Source: Globobulimina sp.
Taxonomy: Eukaryota; Foraminifera; Rotaliida
Reading direction: 5' to 3'
Length of the DNA stretch: 5,845 nucleotides
Assembly (NCBI GenBank): GCA_003354225.1
Contig: PIVH01000422.1
Location: 1-5,845 of the forward strand
Under the pieces are notes generated by a model that had not been told where the DNA came from, ran no database searches, and saw only the letters and a program-made list of their open reading frames with translations. Shown one piece after another: positions 1-5,845 of this stretch (position 1 is its first letter; every line of letters starts with the position of its first letter). Position numbers and translations under genes: made by a program.

Positions 1-30
1 TTCGTGAGTTTTTTGTTTGATATTTTGCAG

Positions 31-273
31 TGCTGTGTGTTCTGTTTGTGCCTATTCCATTTGCTTTCGTTTGGCCTGACAGGAGTGTCCCCGTTAATGT
101 GTTTGGAATTGTACGGTGGATATGTAATATTTATGGTATATTCTTAAATTATTTGTATTTGTATCAAAGACAGAGGTTTTACATATTTTTTTGTGTGTTT
201 TGCATAGTTGTGCAAACGGCAAAAAGTATCTAAGTCAAATAACATTTCCCGGTTTTTAATGATTTCACAATGA
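31..273 (+). CDS. 3' end of a probable multi-pass membrane protein gene (partial, two exons)
   Basis: Unrecognised protein. An acceptor-like TTTTGCAG ends at 30. The frame read from 31 is open to 135 and encodes a hydrophobic segment ending LELYGGYVIFM. A donor GTATAT follows at 136 and a T-rich tract with acceptor GCATAG ends at 207. This makes a 72-nt intron, the same size as others in the window. The second exon (208-273) adds a basic, polar tail of 21 residues (LCKRQKVSK...) and ends at TGA 271-273. Base composition drops sharply from exon to intron at 135, and AATAAA follows the stop by 58 nt. A membrane helix followed by a positive tail is a common C-terminus of polytopic proteins. Alternatively, one unspliced exon in another frame (31-233, ending TAA) is also open and hydrophobic. 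Both are T-rich, so hydrophobicity alone is weak evidence. The 5' part lies outside the window. Confidence 0.35.
136..207 (+). other. candidate intron in the + strand gene (72 nt)
   Basis: GTATAT donor, T-rich 3' part and GCATAG acceptor, in phase 0. It is much more AT-rich than the preceding exon. It is valid only if the two-exon model is right. Confidence 0.35.
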
Positions 274-331
274 TATCATTAACGGCTTGCTGCGATTGTA
301 TTATTGAAAACAACGTATGTTATGTGAAAAC

Positions 332-337
332 AATAAA
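332..337 (+). terminator. putative poly(A) signal AATAAA
   Basis: A canonical AATAAA lies 58 nt after the TGA of the spliced + strand model (98 nt after the TAA of the unspliced one). It sits between two convergent genes, so the + gene is its natural owner. AT-rich DNA yields this hexamer by chance fairly often. Confidence 0.35.
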
Positions 338-395
338 TAATATTTTTAGAAAAATAATGTCAACACCAAGCAAGCAAACAGCAAACAAAAGAATA

Positions 396-3300
396 TTAAT
401 TTTGATATGAAAAGGTGAAATTGACAGGTTTTAAGCTTCCCGCAGTGGCAATAAACACAGGTTCCCCCTTTTTAAGTTTCCCCATATTTTGCGGCCATAT
501 TTTTTGTATAATATATATGACTTCACCAGTTACCAAAAGTGGATATTGCAACTGGTCTAAATTACCTTTGATCCTGTCCTCATCCAAAATGACCGGTATA
601 TTATGGGTGGTGTCATAATCTAAAACAGCTCGATATGCATTCATACTCTTATCACGAATAAACAACAAACTGTTCCCCGCAATCGATTCAGATTTGATAT
701 ATTTATCGCTGCCATTTAGCCAGATCGAGTTGGATTTTATTGTCAAGATATCCTGATTTCTTTGGCTGGCAAAATAGCGCGACATTGTCGTCCAATCATC
801 GCTATCTTTCTGTTCTTTTTCCGATTTATAAACGGCATATTCTTGCTGCAATTTATTGAATTTCTCCTCCCATTCTTCGCTGACATCGCTTATATAATCA
901 ACATATAAAAAATACAGTGAATGTGCCATATTTCATTCTGGAATATTAAATGTGGCATACCTTAACATTTTGATCTGTTTCAATAAATCGGTTCTTCCTT
1001 TGCCCAACTTATCGATGTCGTTTTTATAAGTAATAATATCCTGTTCTAATTTTTCAATTTCCTGCTTGTCATTCTCTCGCTGCGCAATGAATTCATGCTT
1101 ATGGACACTGTCAATTTGCTCCAATTGCTGGTTGTGTTTAATTAGCATTGATTCGATTTCATTCCTTAAATCCATTGAACTGTCTTTTAACTTATCCAAT
1201 TTAGCAACGAATGCATTGTTTTGTGTCTTTAATTTCGCATTTTCAATGTTTAACTTTTTAATGTTGTTATCTTTTGAGATTATCTCATTTTTTAATTTGT
1301 CCAAATCGTTTTGTAACACTTGATTGGTGGCAATCAAATTGTCATTTGCTTCGTTATTATTATTTTGGCTTTTGATTCGTGATAAAAATAGCATCGATTG
1401 TTCCAATTTGGATGGATTTACATTGGATATGGATGCGCCGAAAATGGTGGATAATTGGCTGGCAACTTCGCTATAACTCATACCATCAAATCCCGTCAAA
1501 TCCTGTCCATCCATGCTCGGCGGGGACGGGCCGAACTCGATTCGCTTAATTTGATCTAATTCAATTTCCATATTTTGATTGCGTGCTTCTAACTCTTTTA
1601 TATCATTCTGCAATGTTGATATTTTGTCTTCATACGTCGATGTCAAATGTAACTTCTCTCGTTTCCATTTGTTTTGTTCCTTAACAAAAAAAGTGCAAAG
1701 CATGCATTTTAAGTGTGTCACACTCAAAATGTTTTTTTGTAAACAACATCATGGCACAATGACACAATGGCACACTGTACAACACCCTGCTATTTTGTAT
1801 GGAGTACTCAAACAATACACACCTTAAATAAATGAATATTATTAATTTGTTTCTTCTCCTCATTATACCCATTACTGATGGATTTCAATTGTGTCTGGCT
1901 CCATTTCCATTTGCAATTATTAGTCTCATTGCCATATTCATTAATACTCGCTTCGAATTCCTGGCATAATTCATAATGTATTTTATCAATATTTCGGTCA
2001 ATAATCGGCAAACAATCTTCGTTTTTCTTATCATAATTTATTTTAATATTACCCGGCATTTTAGTTAAGCCATCCACCAAATCGACCGGCAACATTCCAT
2101 ACTCATTAATAAATGCTTTCCTTTTTGCAATTTCCTTATTCCTCACCATATTGAATATATTATAGATATGCGAATTAATCTCGTTATTCATTAAAATGCC
2201 AAAAGCTCTCCGCCGTATCACTTCAATCAAACAATGCTTATACGCCGATGGCAGTGCTTTCAGCTTCACAAATTCAAAAAATAGCTCATCCTTTCTGTCC
2301 AATGCATTAGTATACGCGGCCATAGTTTTTGACTCCGAAGAAATCAATCCATTCAAACTCGTAATATCAGACACATTCAATGTGAATTCATTCACCATCG
2401 CTTCCTGCACCGCAGCAATATGCTGCAACATGCCATAAAAACTGCCATTTATCTCCTTCAGTTTAAGCAAATCAACATTCATCTGTCCCTCCCTACATTT
2501 CTTCATCTCCGTCGGTCCAAAATTAAATAACTTGTCGCTGTCAGTCACAGTCCCGTTCGCATCCATATCCAGAATGACATTGATCGTATTTCCCACTTTT
2601 TTGAAATTCTGATGGAAGCGATTGATAATTTCCTCCAGCTCACCATAGAAAACTTCATTTTTTTGCAAGTCTTTTTTAATGGAAATAAAATTAATTTTCT
2701 TGCGTTTTATGTCCTCAATGGATTGCTTTATTTTGCATAATTTATTCTCAATCGTTTCTATATTTTTCTGTCGGTCCATTTTGATGTTTTTCTGCTTTTC
2801 CTGCGCTGTGTAAGCTTTCTTGTACCAGTCCCGAAAGGAGCCTTCATCCACTACGTCCAACATGGTCTTACGCGATTTTGTCTGCAGAGAGCTGTGCAAT
2901 TCCACGCATTGTAACTGTACATTATATTGTTGTGCGAGGATAATTGCCATATGATATAAAAGAAAGCGTTAACATAACATTTGTGAGATCAGCTTCAAAG
3001 TCATTTAGATATTGCTGATGTTGCGTGATTTGCTGCTCACATTTCTGGATGAATTTAGTTTCTTGTTTGCTCAGTTTCTCATACAACAAATAATGGAAAT
3101 GTTTCAGTAAAACTTTTAATGACTTATATTGAAATTGAATTTGTTTGACATACTTTTTAGCGGCATTCATTTTTTTCAAACATTCGTCTTTAACGAAGAG
3201 AGATAAATTATAATGAGATTCGAATTCAATTTCATATTTTGGTAAAGTTTGGAATAATAATGAATCGTTGTTAAGCAATGGATGAGTCTCTAATTTTTTT

Positions 3301-3784
3301 GTTTGTGACGAGGTTAAATGGAGCTGGGAAGCACTTATTTTCTCCTCTTTGATGTCATAGTCTGTCGCATTTAATACGTATTCGGAGGACAGGGAGGGAT
3401 GTTGACTGTGGTTGGCATCGAATATATAAATATGTGGCGCCATGGATATGGTATATCGATTGTCAGTTAATATGAATATCTCGTTATTATAACACGAATG
3501 CCGCAATTCTAACTTTAATTTTTTTAATTTGATGCCATTTTGGGTAAATAATACTTGATCATCCATTGAGATGGAGGTGTCTTCGGCGATCTTTTGCTTG
3601 AGTTCAATGCCACTGTATAGCACATGTATGTCATTAGAGAGTTATGTGTTTCTGTGTGGTGAAGACAAACGTACGTAATGGTAGGATTGACATCTACTTC
3701 AAAACTGGCACCGCAAGAAGCAATCACTGCTATTAATTGCAATGTTTCATATTTATTTTGTGATTTATTACTCGGGTGAGCCAT
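396..3784 (-). CDS. ATG11: ATG11/FIP200 (RB1CC1)-like autophagy scaffold, five exons, 1015 aa
   Basis: The exons are 3784-3675, 3612-2979, 2914-1823, 1679-961 and 888-396 (3048 nt). All junction phases match. Residues about 13-102 resemble the family's ubiquitin-like fold; the first splice joins VDVNPTI to GIELKQKIAEDTSI, followed by DDQVLFTQNGIKL. The second splice joins DLTN to LQCVELHSSLQTKSRK, which matches the conserved start of the ATG11 ATG17-like region. Residues 473-486 (YKHCLIEVIRRRAF) are a family hallmark. Coiled coils are predicted by eye at about 281-351, 613-658 and 721-895, with a non-coil insert at 659-716. Residues about 900-1009 match the C-terminal Claw domain (GNSLLFIRD, LLVTGEVIYI, GEPVFIATAG), which in FIP200 binds selective autophagy receptors. 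In relatives the protein scaffolds the ULK/Atg1 kinase complex at phagophore assembly sites. It is shorter than human FIP200 (about 1600 aa) and close to plant ATG11. The start ATG has G at +4, and a leader of about 14 residues precedes the first beta strand. Confidence 0.85.
889..960 (-). other. intron 4 of ATG11-like gene (72 nt)
   Basis: Donor AAG|GTATGC, phase 2. Acceptor TATAAG at 889 completes Ser852 (AG + C). A second acceptor, GTCAG ending at 880, is also in frame and would remove three residues. A CCAG at 938 would give only 23 nt and a wrong frame. Confidence 0.75.
1681..1743. repeat. nested inverted repeat in intron 3
   Basis: The inner arms at 1705-1717 and 1719-1731 form a near-perfect 13-bp palindrome (CATTTTAAGTGTG against CACACTCAAAATG) with one centre base. 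The single mismatch is a G.U pair in the gene-strand RNA. The outer arms at 1684-1692 (ACAAAAAAA) and 1732-1740 (TTTTTTTGT) add 9 perfect pairs, with a one-sided 12-nt bulge (1693-1704). The outer arm on the gene strand is the polypyrimidine tract of the intron's own 3' splice site. Confidence 0.8.
1753..1777 (+). repeat. imperfect tandem repeat of an 8-mer (TGGCACAA-like, three copies)
   Basis: The units TGGCACAA, TGACACAA and TGGCACAC lie end to end inside intron 3 of the ATG11-like gene, next to the inverted repeat. The array is too short to assign to any known repeat family. Confidence 0.6.
2915..2978 (-). other. intron 2 of ATG11-like gene (64 nt)
   Basis: Donor GTTATG, acceptor TACAG, phase 0. 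Both flanking exons stay open across the intron in their own frames, so stop codons do not reveal the boundary. The junction was chosen because the joined protein DLTN-LQCVELHSSLQ aligns with the conserved family segment. Confidence 0.8.
3613..3674 (-). other. intron 1 of ATG11-like gene (62 nt)
   Basis: Donor GTACGT, acceptor TACAG, phase 2 (AC + T gives Thr37). Splicing restores an uninterrupted ubiquitin-like domain. The unspliced frame is broken. Confidence 0.85.
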
Positions 3785-4025
3785 TGGTGTTATTTGTTGT
3801 TATGACTGGGAACGAGCGTATTGACTTAAGTGAAAACGATGCTATCATTTATTTGAAAAACTTTAGCGTTTCTATCCTTCAATTATTTCAAAAAGCGTTG
3901 CCTTACAGCACCAACGTTAGAAACGTAACACACAAAAAATTTTAAAATCATGTATAATACTAATACTTAATTAATTTATATGATAAATAATATTACAAAA
4001 AATAAACATCCACACATTTATCTTT
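3785..4025. other. intergenic region between the peptidase and ATG11-like genes
   Basis: These 241 nt separate the stop of the upstream peptidase gene from the ATG of the ATG11-like gene, both on the - strand. It must hold the 3' end of one gene and the promoter and 5' UTR of the other. No clear TATA box can be singled out from the AT-rich background. On the + strand it holds a short ORF (3802-3945) and an AATAAA at 4001-4006. Confidence 0.6.
3802..3945 (+). CDS. weak candidate small protein, 47 aa, head-to-head with the ATG11-like gene
   Basis: Unrecognised. The ATG at 3802 opens a frame beginning MTGNERIDLSENDAII and ending NVRNVTHKKF before TAA. The composition is balanced rather than low-complexity and could form an acidic start and an amphipathic middle (FSVSILQLFQKAL). 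An AATAAA lies 55 nt downstream. Against it: the start is only 17 bp from the oppositely oriented ATG11-like start, so promoters and 5' UTRs would overlap; an ORF this short is expected by chance; and no relative is known to me. Confidence 0.15.
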   Translation: MTGNERIDLSENDAIIYLKNFSVSILQLFQKALPYSTNVRNVTHKKF

Positions 4026-4946
4026 CTACTCTGCTTCTGGACTACGTCTTAAATTTCCATTAGTACCGCTTCTCTCTCTCATCTCATATAAGTCGGTATA
4101 ATCCTCATCACTCTGCGAATTCCACGTAATAGTCACCGTCGACGCGTCAACAATATGCGCCCGATTATTACATACATTGTCCACATATCCGGTGGTCCAC
4201 TTTGGTGAAATTTTTTTACCGCCCCAATACGCAGAAATATTATGAAATGTGACAATATTATCTGGCGGATACATACTGCACTGACGACATACTTTCTCAA
4301 ATACGACATATATCATATTATACGTCTTATAATTATTCTATATAATATTATTTAAAATATAGTAAATTATGCAGGTTTATATTATAAATGGTACTCAACT
4401 CCGGATTTCTGCACAGCAATACTCATATTAACAGACCAGGTATGACCAGCTGTTAAATCTGAATGATACACCATATACGAATTGGAGGATTGGTGATAAG
4501 TGACTGAACCATAAATTAAATCACCTGGATACACGCGATGCGATGCGCTGTTTTGATTATGCGATGGCGACCATTGATAATATTCATTATAAATAGTCCA
4601 TTGACTATTCATCCATGGATTTACGGGTTGTAATAAATTTAAATTGTCTGAGGTTTCGATTCCAAACCATGGGGAGTAAAAACTATGTATTTATGTAGAT
4701 ATTGTTGGAATATATATGCATGCGGCCATGGCACACGTTTGTTATATATATATATGTAGATATATTATGGGCGCAGACGTACCAAGTTTTAACTGATGGT
4801 TCTTTGAGATTGGTCCAATACGCTTCAACAAATGTAAGGACATCTGATCCACCGTTTGGGTTTTTGCCTAATGCATAACCTAACCAACCACCTGCTGGAT
4901 CGGGTGCTACTGCTGATACAATCAAAGTAATTAAGAATATAAGCAT
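4026..4946 (-). CDS. secreted peptidase G1/A4 (eqolisin, glutamic peptidase)-like protein, three exons, 252 aa
   Basis: The exons are 4946-4783, 4682-4400 and 4337-4026 (759 nt), with matching phases. The ATG at 4946 (G at -3) starts a signal peptide (MLIFLITLIVSAVA), then GGWLGYAL, FVEAYW and WFGIE at 60-64, the pattern of the eqolisin N-terminal half (W-x-G, then W-x-GI). LLQPV places Gln73 where the family's catalytic Gln lies. WTIYNEYYQWSP and the PGD at 107-109 match the next conserved strands. YVVFEKV places Glu163 at the catalytic Glu. The Gln-Glu spacing of 90 residues is near the 83 of scytalidoglutamic peptidase. The known family are acid endopeptidases that use a Gln/Glu dyad, secreted or vacuolar. 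Fungal members carry a propeptide; here almost nothing separates the signal peptide from the catalytic fold. Two N-glycosylation sequons are at Asn140 and Asn182. An acidic, basic-patched tail follows about residue 225. Activity is inferred. A non-catalytic relative is possible. Confidence 0.75.
4338..4399 (-). other. intron 2 of the peptidase gene (62 nt)
   Basis: Donor GGA|GTTGAG, acceptor TATATAG, phase 0. A second in-frame acceptor, TTATAAG ending at 4326, would drop four residues (NNYK). Either choice leads to TYNMIYVVFEKV with the candidate catalytic Glu. Confidence 0.72.
4683..4782 (-). other. intron 1 of the peptidase gene (100 nt)
   Basis: Donor GTACGT (as in intron 1 of the ATG11-like gene), acceptor ACATAG, phase 2, giving Cys55 at the junction. 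It holds a (TA)n run at 4743-4755 and an 11-bp direct repeat, TATGTAGATAT, at 4692-4702 and 4753-4763. The second exon is open from the acceptor onward and contributes the WFGIE and LLQPV motifs. Confidence 0.78.
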
Positions 4947-5299
4947 GGCGTACAAACAAAGTTCGTTTGAGAGAAGTGTTGAAATGTTGTTGAGGTATTA
5001 GAGTAGCAAAGTTTTTAATTGTTGTAAGAGAAATTTCTGGAAAGATTTGATTTAACAGTTACTTTCAAAACCGTTTTTCAGAAACACAATAAAACGAAAA
5101 ATCAATTCGAAAAAAAGCAATTAAAAAAAAAATTAATTGTAAAACATAATTTAATGACAAATAAAATTAAAACACAAAAAATTTTAAATTAAAAAAAAAA
5201 TTGGAATTAAAAAAATTTACAAACAAAGAAAAATTAACAAACTTTGTTTCAACTTTCTGTTTCAAAGCGAAAACAATTCGATTCATTAACATTCCTATT
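4947..5299. other. A/T-rich intergenic region
   Basis: No gene seen. The region lies between the kinase stop and the peptidase ATG, so it carries the kinase 3' UTR and the peptidase promoter and 5' UTR. Positions 5095-5225 are almost pure A/T with runs of up to ten A on the + strand. A small inverted repeat (CAATTAA at 5118-5124, TTAATTG at 5133-5139) is expected by chance in such DNA. AATAAA hexamers occur on the + strand, but none could be assigned to the kinase on the sense (-) strand. Confidence 0.6.
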
Positions 5300-5845
5300 T
5301 TATTTCTGAAAATATATTTTAATCCAAGGATGTTTCATGATCGCCTCCACACTGATTCTTTGCGCGGGATCTTCGCACAACATTTTGTTCAATAAATCCA
5401 GCAGATTCGCCGTAACATAATTCAACCGATTCCAACTCTGCAACAAATCGTTAATCCGTCCACATTTTACATATTTGTACGCTATGTCCGAATCAATTGG
5501 CTTATCAAAGGGTGGCGCCCCCACCGCCATCATAAACCTATCACACATATAAACAAACACTTTGTATCAAACTGTTTTCGTTACAAATATAAAACTAAAA
5601 ACACTTAACAATGATATCCCCATCGACCAAACATCCGCTTTATCTGCACAAAAAGTGCCTACTTTGGCGTATACTTCCGGTGCTTTATAACGTTGTTTCC
5701 CGACAAATTTATTGCATAAAAAGCATGGATTCATCACAGGGTCAAACAATTTACTACGGCACAATCACATATATATACATTCACAACATAACAAAAACAT
5801 ATCTGAGTCGAAAAATAAACACACCTCAGTCCAAAATCAACAAAT
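5300..5845 (-). CDS. Ser/Thr protein kinase, C-terminal part (5' end outside window), three exons
   Basis: The exons are 5845-5825 (partial), 5753-5610 and 5537-5300, giving the last 133 residues. The first exon encodes FVDFGL with the Mg-binding DFG at 5838-5830. Splicing completes DFGLSKLFDP. The second exon carries an activation segment of 31 residues from DFG to APE, with FVGKQRYKAPEVY (APE at 5683-5675) and DVWSMGI (5635-5627). The third splice yields WSMGISLFMMAVGAPPF, the classical subdomain IX-X motif. DPAQRISVEAIMKHPW holds the subdomain XI arginine (5359-5357). The protein stops eight residues after HPW, so no C-terminal regulatory domain follows. The style is CAMK/SNF1-like, but the subfamily cannot be set without the N-lobe and catalytic loop. 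Substrates are unknown. Confidence 0.92.
5538..5609 (-). other. kinase intron in subdomain IX (72 nt)
   Basis: Donor GTTAAG, acceptor GATAG, phase 2 (TT + G gives Leu). Nearby GTs at 5604 and 5602 were rejected because their phases do not match the acceptor. The chosen join gives the textbook WSMGISLFMM sequence. Confidence 0.88.
5754..5824 (-). other. kinase intron between DFG and activation segment (71 nt)
   Basis: Donor AG|GTGTGT, acceptor CCGTAG, phase 2. The join creates Ser in DFGLSK. An earlier CTCAG acceptor would leave an intron of under 30 nt and was not used. Confidence 0.85.

Larger units (their letters stand above)
1680..1822 (-). other. intron 3 of ATG11-like gene (143 nt, unusually long)
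   Basis: Strong donor AAG|GTGTGT, and acceptor TTTTTTTGTTAAG, phase 0 (HLFK joined to EQNKWK within coiled coil). It is about twice the length of most other introns here. The extra length holds a nested inverted repeat and a short tandem repeat, described separately. Confidence 0.8.

Noticed and set aside
415-618. + strand ORF
   Set aside because: It is antisense to the Claw exon, with no recognisable motif.
396-929. A separate 177-aa gene starting at ATG 929
   Set aside because: The ATG lies inside the intron 4 sequence. From residue 14 onward the frame is the Claw exon, which joins in phase to the preceding coiled-coil exon.
921-959. Near-identical 10-mers ATGTGCCATA (921) and ATGTGGCATA (950)
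   Set aside because: One mismatch over ten bases in AT-rich DNA with no further structure around them. Probably chance.
1066-1323. + strand ORF rich in Phe, Leu and Ser
   Set aside because: It is the mirror of the coiled-coil exon. The composition is that expected from Lys/Glu/Asn codons read in reverse.
1579-1872. ORFs on both strands across intron 3
   Set aside because: They cross the intron and the hairpin, have no family resemblance, and conflict with the well-supported exon junctions.
2196-2438. + strand ORF
   Set aside because: It is antisense to the conserved middle region of the ATG11-like protein.
4071-4080. (TC)5 run
   Set aside because: It is a short dinucleotide run that encodes part of the peptidase tail (MRERS). 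It is too short to be notable.
5118-5139. A hairpin (CAATTAA/TTAATTG) as a terminator
   Set aside because: Rho-independent hairpins do not apply to a eukaryotic nuclear gene. The stem is A/T only and expected by chance.
5201-5395. + strand ORF
   Set aside because: It overlaps the kinase C-lobe exon in antisense and runs into low-complexity A-rich DNA.

Overview
This is a piece of an AT-rich protist nuclear genome. It holds densely packed, intron-containing genes with short introns (62-143 nt). Each reading frame resolves only after GT-AG splicing, the code looks standard (TAA and TGA both end or interrupt frames), and there are no bacterial ribosome-binding sites or operon spacing. The clade cannot be fixed from the window. 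The kinase C-lobe style faintly recalls Rhizaria/foraminifera proteins, but that is memory only.

Layout. (1) Positions 1-273, + strand: probable 3' end of a multi-pass membrane protein gene, with an AATAAA signal at 332. It converges on the next gene. (2) Positions 396-3784, - strand: a five-exon gene for a 1015-residue ATG11/FIP200 (RB1CC1)-type autophagy scaffold. It has an N-terminal ubiquitin-like fold, the ATG11/ATG17-like middle region, long coiled coils and a C-terminal Claw domain. (3) Positions 3785-4025: a short intergenic gap with a weak + strand 47-codon ORF. (4) Positions 4026-4946, - strand: a three-exon gene for a 252-residue secreted protein of the peptidase G1/A4 (eqolisin, glutamic peptidase) family, with candidate catalytic Gln73 and Glu163. 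(5) Positions 4947-5299: very A/T-rich intergenic DNA. (6) Positions 5300-5845, - strand: the last three exons of a Ser/Thr protein kinase, from the DFG motif to the stop codon. The rest lies beyond the window.

The three main genes share a strand, but nothing suggests they work together: autophagy initiation and cargo selection, a secreted or lysosomal protease, and signalling. No mobile element, CRISPR array, tRNA or rRNA was seen. The most useful results are the spliced gene models, because no single ORF shows any of these proteins whole. The oddest structure is a nested inverted repeat in the third intron of the ATG11-like gene that could pair away its 3' splice site.
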